From: Comamonas granuli NBRC 101663
GTDB lineage: Bacteria > Pseudomonadota > Gammaproteobacteria > Burkholderiales > Burkholderiaceae_C
Length of the DNA stretch: 64,000 nt
Reading direction: 5' to 3'
Assembly (NCBI RefSeq): GCF_000739995.1
Contig: NZ_BBJX01000005.1
Span: 1 to 64,000, forward strand
Positions within the stretch are counted from its first letter, which is position 1, and every line of letters starts with the position of its first letter. The notes under the pieces are model-generated. The model saw only the letters and a program-made list of their open reading frames with translations. It made no database searches and was not told where the DNA came from. Made by a program: the position numbers and the translations under genes. Shown here piece after piece: positions 7,917 to 15,890 of the stretch.

Positions 7917-9299
7917 ATGACCATTGTCACGCCCGAATTGCTGACCCGGTACGACATCTCCGGTCCGCGCTATACCTCATACCCCACCGCCGACCGCTTC
8001 GTGGATGCTTTTGGCGAGCAGGACTATGTGCTCGCGCTGCAGCAGCGCCGACAAAGCCCGGTGGGCAAGGCCATGCCCTTGTCCATCTATGTGCACATTC
8101 CGTTCTGCGAGTCGCTGTGTTATTACTGCGCCTGCAACAAGATCATCACCAAGCACCACGACCGCGCCGATGTGTACCTGCGCTACCTGAGCCGCGAGAT
8201 CGACCTGCACACGGCCCATTGCGGGGTCGGGCAGACGGTCAGCCAGGTGCATCTGGGCGGCGGGACGCCGACCTTCCTCTCGGACGAGGGCCTGCGCGAT
8301 CTCATGGGCATGCTGCGCAGCCAGTTCACCCTGGTGCCGGGAGGGGAATACTCCATCGAGGTGGATCCGCGCACCGTGGACGCCGACCGCCTGGCGGTGC
8401 TGGCCGAGCTGGGGTTCAACCGGCTGAGCTTCGGCGTGCAGGATTTCGACCCCGAGGTGCAAAAGGCCGTGCACCGCATCCAGCCTGCCGAGCAGGTGTT
8501 CGCGCTGGTCGAGTCCGCGCGCAAGATCGGCTTCGATTCGATCAATGTCGATCTGATCTACGGCCTGCCGCGGCAGACCCCGGAGTCCTTTGACCGCACC
8601 CTGGCCCAGGTCGCGCAGTTGCGCCCGGACCGCATCGCCCTCTATGCCTATGCCCACCTGCCCGAGCGCTTCAAGGCGCAGCGGCGCATCGTCTGGGCGG
8701 ATCTGCCGATGGCGTCGGCCAAGGTCTCCATGCTGGCGCGTTCGCTCGAAGCCTTCAGCAGCGCGGGCTATGTGTATGTGGGCATGGACCATTTCGCGCT
8801 GCCCGATGACGCCCTGGCCGTCGCCAAGCGCCAGGGGCGGCTGCACCGCAACTTCCAGGGCTACAGCACGCAGCCCGACTGCGATCTCATCGGCCTGGGG
8901 GTTTCCGCCATCGGGCGCGTGGGCCCCACCTACAGCCAGAATGCCAAGACGCTGGAGGAGTACTACGACCTGATCAACCAGGGGCGCCTGCCGGTGGTGC
9001 GCGGCCTGGCCCTCACGCGCGACGATCTGGTGCGCCGTGCGGTCATCATGGCCATCATGTGCCAGGGCGAACTGGTCTTTGAATCGCTGGAGCAGGCGTG
9101 GCTGATCGATGCGCGCAGCTATTTCGCTGCCGAGCTGGAGATGCTGCGCGAGCTGGAGCAGCAGGGCCTGGTGAGCCTGAGCGACGAGGGCCTGGAAGTG
9201 ACGGCCATGGGCTGGTATTTCGTGCGCGCCATTGCCATGGTGTTTGACAAGTACCTGCAGGCCGACAAGAGCCGCGCGCGGTTCTCGCGCATCATCTAG
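7917..9299 (+). CDS. hemN: Oxygen-independent coproporphyrinogen III oxidase
   Basis: HemN is a radical-SAM enzyme that decarboxylates two propionates of coproporphyrinogen III to make protoporphyrinogen IX without oxygen. The 460 residues have YVHIPFCESLCYYCACNK with the cluster cysteines C64, C68 and C71 plus the HemN-specific extra Cys C73. HLGGGTPTFLS, SIEVDPRTV and FGVQDFDPEVQKAVHRIQP follow, all HemN signatures that separate it from HemW. An AGGAA motif precedes the ATG. The next gene starts one base after its stop. Confidence 0.96.
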   Translation: MTIVTPELLTRYDISGPRYTSYPTADRFVDAFGEQDYVLALQQRRQSPVGKAMPLSIYVHIPFCESLCYYCACNKIITKHHDRADVYLRYLSREIDLHTAHCGVGQTVSQVHLGGGTPTFLSDEGLRDLMGMLRSQFTLVPGGEYSIEVDPRTVDADRLAVLAELGFNRLSFGVQDFDPEVQKAVHRIQPAEQVFALVESARKIGFDSINVDLIYGLPRQTPESFDRTLAQVAQLRPDRIALYAYAHLPERFKAQRRIVWADLPMASAKVSMLARSLEAFSSAGYVYVGMDHFALPDDALAVAKRQGRLHRNFQGYSTQPDCDLIGLGVSAIGRVGPTYSQNAKTLEEYYDLINQGRLPVVRGLALTRDDLVRRAVIMAIMCQGELVFESLEQAWLIDARSYFAAELEMLRELEQQGLVSLSDEGLEVTAMGWYFVRAIAMVFDKYLQADKSRARFSRII

Positions 9300-9300
9300 C

Positions 9301-10014
9301 ATGCTTTCCTCTCTGGCCGCGACCGCCTTGCTCATGGGGCTCGCGGGCGGCTCCCATTGCCTCGTCATGTGCGCGGTACCCTGCAGCATGGTGGTGTCCT
9401 CCGGCGTGCCGGATACTGGTGCGCAGCGCGTGCAGTGGCTGCCGCAGGGCAGCCGCGCGCGCCGGCTGGGCGCCTGGCATGCCGGCCGGCTGCTGGGCTA
9501 TGGCGTCGCCGGGGCGCTTGCCGCCGTGGCCATGCAAAGCCTGGCCTGGCTGACGCAGCACACAGCGGCGCTGCGCCCGGTGTGGACGTTTTTCCATGTG
9601 GCCGTGCTGGCCTGGGGGGCGCTCCTGCTGCTGCAGGCACGCCAGCCGGCCTGGGTGGAGCGCGCCGGCCGGGCGCTGTGGCAGAGGGTGCAGCCCCTGG
9701 TGCGCCTGCAGGCGGGGGTTTTCGCGGTCGGATTTCTCTGGGCCTTGATGCCCTGTGGGCTGCTGTACTCTGCACTGCTGGTGGCTGCGCTCACCGGCAG
9801 CGCCTGGCAGGGGGCGCTGGCCATGGTGCTGTTCGGCCTGGGCAGCGGGGTGTGGCTGCTGGCCGGTCCCTGGCTGTGGCAGGGCCTGCGCGGCCGGCTC
9901 GACCGCCTGCGCACCGACTGGGGCAGCCGCCTTGCCGGGGGCATTCTGTGCGGCGTGGCCCTCTGGGCGCTGTGGCACGACCTGATCTACCGGCCTTCGC
10001 TGATCTGCGAATGA
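9301..10014 (+). CDS. UreH-like/TauE-SafE-type membrane protein, probable metal handling for cytochrome oxidase assembly
   Basis: The 237-residue protein has about six membrane helices and belongs to the family often labelled sulfite exporter TauE/SafE or UreH-like. The N-terminal helix carries GGSHCLVMCAVPCSM with three Cys (C20, C24, C28), and a later helix carries LMPCGLLYSAL. These Cys/Met-rich motifs suggest a transition metal rather than sulfite. In betaproteobacteria relatives sit among cbb3-oxidase genes beside hemN and fnr, as here, so a role in copper supply or assembly is a reasonable inference. The ATG at 9301 is one base after hemN. Confidence 0.75.
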   Translation: MLSSLAATALLMGLAGGSHCLVMCAVPCSMVVSSGVPDTGAQRVQWLPQGSRARRLGAWHAGRLLGYGVAGALAAVAMQSLAWLTQHTAALRPVWTFFHVAVLAWGALLLLQARQPAWVERAGRALWQRVQPLVRLQAGVFAVGFLWALMPCGLLYSALLVAALTGSAWQGALAMVLFGLGSGVWLLAGPWLWQGLRGRLDRLRTDWGSRLAGGILCGVALWALWHDLIYRPSLICE

Positions 10015-10123
10015 AGTGTTGCGGATTTGTGGAATTTTCCCGCACGGTCAGCGTAGCGCAGTATGGGCACGGTCATAATGCAACGGAACTCCCACGCTAC
10101 TTCCCCGACGCCCTGACCGCGTG

Positions 10124-11440
10124 ATGAACGACGAATCCTCGTTGCTGGTGGATGTCCGCCAATTGCGGATCGGCATGTACATCGTGCTCGATCTGGGCTG
10201 GCTCAGCCATCCGTTTCCGGTCAACCGCTTTCGCATTGCCTCCGAGACGCAGATCGAAATCCTGCGCGACCTGGGCCTGGAGCAGGTGCGCTGCATTCCC
10301 TCGCTGAGCGACGAGCAGGCCCTGGAGCCGGCAGATGCCGCGGCACGCAGCGATGCGGCAGGGGAGCGGGCTGCAGAGGCGCCGGCGGCGCCCGGCGCGC
10401 AAGCACAGGCACCGGCCGCCGGGGCGGCGGATATCGATGCCGTCGACCAGCGCCTGCAAAGGCAGCGCGACTGGCTGGAGGCCTGCGACCGGCGCTTCAT
10501 CGTGGCCACGCGCGCGTACCGCAAGCTGGCCGACAGCATCCAGGGCAGTCCGGCCCAGGCGCGCATCGAGAGCGAGGTGCTGGTGGGCGACTGCGTGCAG
10601 GAGCTGATGCACAACAACGAGTCCGTGATCGTGCTGCTGTCCGAGGGAATCGGTGACCGCCAGGCCCTGCACCCCGTCAACGTCATGGTGCTGTCCCTGC
10701 TGATGGGCAAGGCCCAGGGCATGGGTACGCAGGCCTTGCAGGACCTGGGCATGGCCGCCCTGTTGCACGACATTGGCAAGCTGCGCCTGCCTGTGCCGCT
10801 GGCGCTGCCCTTTCCGGGCATGCAGCCCGCCGACTTCGAACGCTACCGCAGCCATGTCGGCGAATCGGTGGTGATGGGCAAGGGCATGGGCCTGTCCAGC
10901 ACGGTGCTGCTGGCCATGGCGCAACACCACGAGATGCACGACGGCAGCGGCTTTCCGCTGCGCCTGCGGGGCGAGGAGCTGTGCATGGCCGGGCGCATTC
11001 TTGCGCTCGTGAACCACTACGAGCGCCTATGCAATCCGGCGCGTGCGGCGCAGGGCCTCACGCCGCACGAGGCCCTCTCCACCATGTACGCACAGCAGAA
11101 ATCGCTGTTCGATCCCATGGTGCTGGGCCTGTTCATCCGCATGATGGGGGTGTACCCGCCGGGCTCCGTGGTGCAACTGGTCAACGACCGGTATGCGCTG
11201 GTGGTGTCCGTCAATTCCTCGCGCCCGCTGCGCCCGCGGGTCATCGTGTACGACCCCCGGGTGCCGCGGGAGAGCGCACTCGTCCTGGACCTGGAGACCT
11301 GCCCGGAAATCGGCGTGCGGCGCAGCCTGCGGCCCAGCCAGTTGCCGCGCGAGGCGCTGGAATACCTCTCGCCGCGCCAGCGCATCTGCTATTTTTTCGA
11401 ACGCGCGATCGACGCTGAGCGTGCGGAGGTCTTCGCGTGA
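10124..11440 (+). CDS. HD-GYP-domain c-di-GMP phosphodiesterase with DUF3391-type N-terminus
   Basis: The 438-residue protein begins with a DUF3391-like domain (VDVRQLRIGMYIVLDLGW), has an Ala-rich linker (about residues 70-105), and ends with an HD-GYP domain. The metal ligands are visible: LLHDIGKLRLP near residue 213, and HHEMHDGSGFPLRLRGEEL near 268, where the GYP triplet reads GFP. HD-GYP enzymes hydrolyse c-di-GMP. A GTG one codon upstream is an alternative start. The stop overlaps the GTG start of the next gene by four bases (GTGA), so this phosphodiesterase is translationally coupled to a dual-domain c-di-GMP protein. Confidence 0.9.
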   Translation: MNDESSLLVDVRQLRIGMYIVLDLGWLSHPFPVNRFRIASETQIEILRDLGLEQVRCIPSLSDEQALEPADAAARSDAAGERAAEAPAAPGAQAQAPAAGAADIDAVDQRLQRQRDWLEACDRRFIVATRAYRKLADSIQGSPAQARIESEVLVGDCVQELMHNNESVIVLLSEGIGDRQALHPVNVMVLSLLMGKAQGMGTQALQDLGMAALLHDIGKLRLPVPLALPFPGMQPADFERYRSHVGESVVMGKGMGLSSTVLLAMAQHHEMHDGSGFPLRLRGEELCMAGRILALVNHYERLCNPARAAQGLTPHEALSTMYAQQKSLFDPMVLGLFIRMMGVYPPGSVVQLVNDRYALVVSVNSSRPLRPRVIVYDPRVPRESALVLDLETCPEIGVRRSLRPSQLPREALEYLSPRQRICYFFERAIDAERAEVFA

Positions 11441-13869
11441 GCAGCCTGGCTCGCCAGGATTTGCTGCACGCCGCTTGGGATCCCCTTCAGGAGGGTGTCT
11501 GGCTGGTGGATGTGCAGCAGCGCACCATCCTGTTTTCCAATGCCACGGCGGCCGCGCTCGTGGGGTTGGCTCCCGCAGACTTGGTCGGGGCCCCGGTGGG
11601 CCGGTTCGCGGCCACGCCGCAGGACCAGTGCTTCTGGTCCGAACCTGCCGACGTGCTGCTGCGCGGCATCGACTCCGAGACCCAGCTCTTGCGCGCCGAC
11701 GGCAAGCTCGTGCCCGTGGAGCGGCGCGTATCTCCTTGCCCGCAGAGCCTGCACGGCCATGCCCTGCTGGTCACCATGAGCGACCGCCGCGCCTGCCTGG
11801 CGGTGGAGCACGAGCTGGAGACTCTGTTGTCCGAGCTGCGTGCCACGCTGGATTCGGCGGCCGACGGCATTCTGGTGTGCTCCCTGCAGGGCCAGGTGCG
11901 GGCCTTCAACCAGCGGCTGGTGCAGTTATGGGGCATCCCCCAGGCGCTGCTGGTGCACCGCGACGACGCGGCCCTGCTCGAATTCATGGCGACGCGCATG
12001 GCAGACCCGCAGGGCTGGCGGGCCTGCCTGGCGGCCATCGCCGCCCAGCCGCAGGAGGTGCGCAGCGAGGTGCTGGAGCTCGTGGATGGCACCGTGCTGG
12101 AATGCCGCAGCGTGCCACAGCGCAGCCGCGGGGTGCTGGCCGGCCGGGTGTACTCGTTTCGCGACATCACCCAGGAGGTGCGGGCGCAGGCCGCGTTGCG
12201 CCTGGCGGGGCGGGTGTTCGAGGCCAGCCCTTACCCCATCTTCGTCGCCGATGGCGAGCACCGCCTGGTGCGCCTGAACCCCGCCTGCGAGCAGTTGATG
12301 GGGCAGCCGGCGCAGGCACTGCTGGGCACCGGGGTCGCCGGCCTGTTCGGCAGCGGGGCCGTGCGCCAGTTCATGGACTGCGTGCTGCGCGACTGGGCGC
12401 ACAGCGGCCTCTGGAGCGGCGAGCTCTGGCTGCACCGCGAGGCCGATACCGGCTGCGCCGTCCACCTCTCCTGGGTGGCGCTGCGCGATGCCGGCGGGCG
12501 CCTGGAGCAGAGCATAGGCTTCGTGCGCGACCTGACCCAGCAGCACGCGGCGCAGAAACGCATCGACGAGCTGGCCTTCAGCGACACCCTCACCAGCCTG
12601 CCCAACCGGCTGCTGCTGTCGCAGCGGGTGGAGACGGCCATCCGCACCCAGGGCAGTGCGGAGCCGGGCTTTGCCATTCTGCTGATGGACCTGGACCGCT
12701 TCCAGTTCATCAACGACTCGCTGGGGCACCATTTCGGCGACCGCATGCTGCAGCAGGTGGCGCAGCGGCTGCAGACCTGCCTGCGCCAGAGTGACATGCT
12801 CAGCCGCATCGGTGGCGATGAGTTCGCCATGTACCTGCATGGCGGGGATGCCCGCGTGGCCGAGCAGGTGGCGCGCCGCCTGCTGGACATGATGCTCCAG
12901 CCCTTCGTCCTGGACGGCAAGAGCTTCTCCGTCCAGTGCAGCATCGGTGTGGCCCTGTATCCCCAGGACGGGCGCACGCTCGACGAGCTGGTCAAGCAGG
13001 CCGACACGGCCATGTACCAGGTCAAGGAGAGCGGGCGCGGCAGCTTCGGCTTCTACCAGCCGCAGATGGGCATGCAATTGCTCGAGCGCATGAAGCTGGA
13101 GCAGGCGTTGCGCCAGGCGCTCGATCACCAGCGCCTGAGCGTGCACTTCCAGCCCCAGGTGGACATGGCCACGGGGCGCATCGTGGGTGCCGAGGCCCTG
13201 CTGCGCTGGCACGACCCGGAACTCGGCCAGGTTTCGCCGGCCACGTTCATCCCGCTGGCAGAAGAAACGGGCTACATCCTCACGCTGGGCGCCTGGGTGC
13301 TGGAGCAGTCGGTGGCGCAGGCTGCGCAGTGGCTGCGCGCGGGCCTGCCCATCGTCGTGTCGGTGAACATCTCGGCGCTGGAGATGCGCCAGAGCGACTT
13401 CGTCGAGCGCATCACCGAGCTGCTGCGCGCCCACGCGCTGCCGCCCCATTTGCTGGAGCTGGAGCTGACCGAGTCGCTGCTGCTGCGCGATGCGCAGGAG
13501 GCCGCCAGTGTGCTGCAGCGGCTCGCGGCCCTGGGGGTGGCGCTGGCCATCGACGACTTCGGCACCGGCTACTCCAGCCTGGCCTACCTGAAGAATCTGC
13601 CCATCCACAAGCTCAAGATCGACCAGTCCTTCGTGCGCGGCGTGCCCGGGCATGCGGGCGACTGCGCCATCGTCAGTGCCGTCGTCCACCTGGGGCGCGC
13701 GCTGCACCTGCGCGTCGTGGCCGAGGGCGTGGAGACCGCGGCGCAGCGCGACGCGCTGCAGTCCATGGCCTGCGATGGCTACCAGGGCTATCTGTGCTCG
13801 GCCGCCTTGCCGGCAGACGCCTTTGCCGTGCTGCTGACCGAGGCGAGCCTGAGCCCGTCAGGCCGATAG
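11437..13869 (+). CDS. PAS-PAS-GGDEF-EAL signalling protein
   Basis: The 810-residue protein has no obvious membrane segment. It has PAS-like sensor regions (about residues 1-110, 130-240 and 250-370), a GGDEF domain with intact RIGGDEFAM near 456, and an EAL domain with GAEALLRW near 584, ELTESLLL, and DDFGTGYSSLAYLKNLPIHKLK. Both catalytic signatures look intact, so it could make and break c-di-GMP, with PAS ligands deciding the balance. It starts with GTG overlapping the HD-GYP stop. Its 3' end overlaps the convergent TauE gene by 12 bases. Confidence 0.93.
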   Translation: MSSLARQDLLHAAWDPLQEGVWLVDVQQRTILFSNATAAALVGLAPADLVGAPVGRFAATPQDQCFWSEPADVLLRGIDSETQLLRADGKLVPVERRVSPCPQSLHGHALLVTMSDRRACLAVEHELETLLSELRATLDSAADGILVCSLQGQVRAFNQRLVQLWGIPQALLVHRDDAALLEFMATRMADPQGWRACLAAIAAQPQEVRSEVLELVDGTVLECRSVPQRSRGVLAGRVYSFRDITQEVRAQAALRLAGRVFEASPYPIFVADGEHRLVRLNPACEQLMGQPAQALLGTGVAGLFGSGAVRQFMDCVLRDWAHSGLWSGELWLHREADTGCAVHLSWVALRDAGGRLEQSIGFVRDLTQQHAAQKRIDELAFSDTLTSLPNRLLLSQRVETAIRTQGSAEPGFAILLMDLDRFQFINDSLGHHFGDRMLQQVAQRLQTCLRQSDMLSRIGGDEFAMYLHGGDARVAEQVARRLLDMMLQPFVLDGKSFSVQCSIGVALYPQDGRTLDELVKQADTAMYQVKESGRGSFGFYQPQMGMQLLERMKLEQALRQALDHQRLSVHFQPQVDMATGRIVGAEALLRWHDPELGQVSPATFIPLAEETGYILTLGAWVLEQSVAQAAQWLRAGLPIVVSVNISALEMRQSDFVERITELLRAHALPPHLLELELTESLLLRDAQEAASVLQRLAALGVALAIDDFGTGYSSLAYLKNLPIHKLKIDQSFVRGVPGHAGDCAIVSAVVHLGRALHLRVVAEGVETAAQRDALQSMACDGYQGYLCSAALPADAFAVLLTEASLSPSGR

Positions 13870-14667
13870 GCCCTTCCAGAGCATGTAGCAGGCCAGCGCT
13901 GCCAGCAGCAAGGCGAAGGCCCGGCGCAGGCGCGGAACGGGCCACTGGTGCGCCGCGCGCGCGCCCAGCGGGGCGGTCAGCACGCTGCACGAGGCGATCA
14001 CGCCCAGGGCCGGCAGCCAGATGTAGCCCAGCGACGCCGCGGGCAGACCCGCCAGGCTGCTCCCCGCGACGGCATAGCCCGTGGCGTTGGCCAGGGCAAT
14101 CGGAAAACCCAGCGCAGCGCTCGTGGCCACGGCCTGGTGGATGGGGACGTTGCACCACACCATGAAGGGCACGCTGACGAAGCCGCCCCCCGCGCCCACC
14201 ATGCCCGACAGAAAGCCGATGCTGGCGCCCGCAGCCAGCTGGCCCGCCGTGCCGGGCATCTGGCGCGTGGGCGCGGGCTTCTTGTTGCGCAGCATCTGCA
14301 CCGCCGAGAACCCGACGAACACGGCAAAGAACAAGGCCAGCCAGCTTCCCTTGAGCAGGGCGAATGCGCCCAGGCTGGCCGCCATGCTGCCCAGCACGAT
14401 GCCCGGGGCCAGGCGCAGGGCGATGTCCCAGCGCACGGCGCCGCGCTGGTGGTGCGCGCGCACGCTGGAGATGGAGGTGAACACGATGGTGGCCATGGAG
14501 GTGGCGATGGCCATCTTCACCGCCAGGCCGGGCGCCACGCCGCTCTGGCCCAGCAGGTAGGTGAGAAAGGGCACCAGCACCATGCCGCCGCCGATGCCCA
14601 GCAGGCCCGCCAGAAAGCCCGTGCCCAGGCCCAGCAGGGCGAGCTGGGCGATCAAGAGTGGATCCAT
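13858..14667 (-). CDS. Sulfite exporter TauE/SafE family permease
   Basis: The 269-residue membrane protein has the internal two-fold repeat of the TauE/SafE family: GLLGIGGGMVLVPF near residue 21 and GMVGAGGGFVSVPF near 155, with about eight hydrophobic helices. Family members are linked to export of sulfur-containing or organic anions; the substrate here is unknown. Its 3' end overlaps that of the convergent GGDEF-EAL gene by 12 bases. A terminator for the upstream zapA/6S region lies before its start, so it is probably transcribed separately. Confidence 0.9.
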   Translation of the reverse strand: MDPLLIAQLALLGLGTGFLAGLLGIGGGMVLVPFLTYLLGQSGVAPGLAVKMAIATSMATIVFTSISSVRAHHQRGAVRWDIALRLAPGIVLGSMAASLGAFALLKGSWLALFFAVFVGFSAVQMLRNKKPAPTRQMPGTAGQLAAGASIGFLSGMVGAGGGFVSVPFMVWCNVPIHQAVATSAALGFPIALANATGYAVAGSSLAGLPAASLGYIWLPALGVIASCSVLTAPLGARAAHQWPVPRLRRAFALLLAALACYMLWKGLSA

Positions 14668-14710
14668 GGAAGCCGTGCCGGAGGAGGAGGCCCGCAGCGC
14701 GCTGCCGGAC

Positions 14711-14735
14711 CAGAAAAGGCGCCAGAGGCGCCTTG
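14711..14735 (-). terminator. Terminator downstream of the zapA/6S-like locus
   Basis: On the minus strand AAGGCGCC-TCT-GGCGCCTT forms a perfect eight-pair stem with a three-base loop, followed by TTTT. It would end transcripts coming from zapA and the 6S-like RNA before the TauE gene. Confidence 0.75.
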
Positions 14736-14779
14736 CGGGAAAGAGGTGTCTGCAAATGCCACCGGGCCATCATCCTGAA

Positions 14780-14918
14780 CCGGGGGTTCAGGGGGGCGAG
14801 GGCAGCCAGGCGTTGGGTTCATCTGACGCGAGACGATCACGCCCGCCGGGCAATGTACCAAGCCCGTGCTCGTAGAGCATTGGTTCAAGGCAATTAAGGC
14901 CCGGCAGCACCGCAGACG
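14780..14918 (-). ncRNA. ssrS: Candidate 6S RNA
   Basis: The gap between zapA and the TauE gene has no protein-coding signal. On the minus strand a TACAAT -10-like box (14928-14923) precedes a G/C-rich transcript. It contains CCTTGAACCAA followed by a hairpin (TGCTC-TAC-GAGCA nested within ACCAA...TTGGT), and later TGAACCCAACGCC. Placement next to zapA on the same strand is conserved for 6S RNA in many proteobacteria, and CCTTGAACCAA also occurs in E. coli 6S RNA. I could not run a covariance model, so the ends are approximate and the identity is tentative. Confidence 0.5.
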
Positions 14919-14963
14919 ACGCCATTGTAGAGCCTGGCGCGGGCCCGGGGGAGCAGATACCGG

Positions 14964-15314
14964 TCAGAGCAGGCGCCCGTCGCTGCCCAGCGCGTCGTCC
15001 AGGCGGTGCAGCAGGGCGCGCAGGCGCTCCTCGCTCTCGGCGGGCGGCGCGCCGGCCGGCGCCAGGTCCACCGGGTCCACCGGGCGCGCGTGCGCGGCGG
15101 CGAGCTCGGCCGCTTCGCGGTCGGCCAGTTCAAAGGCCAGGTTCAGCGCCGCCAGCACGGCGATGCGCTCGCGCGCGCGCACCTTGCCGGCGTCGCGGAT
15201 GCGGGTCATGGCCGTGTCCACGCGCTCGACGGCGTCGAGCAGGCGCGCCTCGCGGCCCTCCGGGCAGCCCAGCAGGTAGCTCTGCTGCATGATCTGGACT
15301 TCGAGCTGCTTCAT
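14964..15314 (-). CDS. zapA: Cell division protein ZapA
   Basis: ZapA binds FtsZ and promotes bundling of protofilaments at the division ring. The 116 residues start MKQLEVQIMQQSYLLGCPEG, typical of ZapA, followed by DAVERVDTAMTRIRDAGKVRARERIAVLAALNL, the conserved helical part. The C-terminal third is Pro/Ala-rich and variable. Its ATG overlaps the TGA of the upstream small coiled-coil gene (ATGA), so the pair is coupled. Confidence 0.9.
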   Translation of the reverse strand: MKQLEVQIMQQSYLLGCPEGREARLLDAVERVDTAMTRIRDAGKVRARERIAVLAALNLAFELADREAAELAAAHARPVDPVDLAPAGAPPAESEERLRALLHRLDDALGSDGRLL

Positions 15315-15532
15315 GCACCGTCCTTGGGAGGCTGCGAGGTGGGCAGGCGGTCGACGAGGGCGTCGATGCGGTGGCGCGCCGCCTGCAGGCGCGAGCGCAG
15401 CGAGTCCCGCTCCTGGGTGAGCTCGGCCACCTGCTGCGCGAGCAATTCGTTGGTGTGCCGGAGCTGCTCGTGGCGCAGCAGCAGGCGCTCGACGCGCTCG
15501 GCAATCTGGTCCTGGAGGGGCATGGAGGCCAT
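15311..15532 (-). CDS. ZapB-like small coiled-coil protein
   Basis: The 73-residue protein is almost entirely a predicted coiled coil: VERLLLRHEQLRHTNELLAQ then VAELTQERDSLRSRLQAARHRI. Small proteins of this kind sit directly upstream of zapA in many beta- and gammaproteobacteria and resemble ZapB in being short coiled coils. A role at the division ring is inferred from this pairing. The start is ATG 15532 (an in-frame ATG follows at 15523). A TACAAT -10-like box lies at 15548-15543 on the minus strand. Confidence 0.8.
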   Translation of the reverse strand: MASMPLQDQIAERVERLLLRHEQLRHTNELLAQQVAELTQERDSLRSRLQAARHRIDALVDRLPTSQPPKDGA

Positions 15533-15580
15533 AGAGCCCTCGATTGTAGGCAGTTGGCCTGGCGGGCGTCGTAAAATCGG

Positions 15581-15800
15581 CGCGTTGGTGCTCGCGGTGT
15601 GGTTCGCATGCCGCAGTTCAACGGGAAGCAGGGAGGTCGCCGCCAGCCATGGCGGCACCGAGCCTGCGCTGCCCCCGCAACGGTCAGCGGACGAATCTCC
15701 CCGATTCTCTCTCCAGCACGCAGCCACTGGGCGCCTTGAACAAGCACCTGGGAAGGCGCTGGAGGGTGCTTCCGCCAGCCCGGATACCGGCCAACACGGT
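15581..15800 (+). promoter_or_regulatory. Cobalamin (AdoCbl) riboswitch
   Basis: The leader of the corrinoid operon carries the landmark elements in order: GGTGCTCG near 15586, AACGGGAA near 15620, GCCCCCGCAACGGT at 15671-15684, CACTGGG near 15725, GGGAAGGCGCTGG near 15750, and the B12 box GCCAGCCCGGATACCGGCC at 15775-15793. The expression platform seems to lie between here and the start codon: GCCGGC-GGGGAA-GCCGGC at 15846-15863 could form a hairpin that controls access to the btuB start. High cobalamin would shut off the downstream genes. Confidence 0.92.
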
Positions 15801-15890
15801 GGCCGCGCGCGCCCTCGGGGCTGCGCGCGGTCGTGTCACCTATTTGCCGGCGGGGAAGCCGGCGCAGGTTGTTTGCTGATCCTGATTTCC

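Noticed and set aside
14774-14792. CCTGAACC/GGTTCAGG dyad considered as a terminator
   Set aside because: No T tract on either strand; a better terminator lies at 14711-14735. The dyad may be part of the 6S-like RNA.
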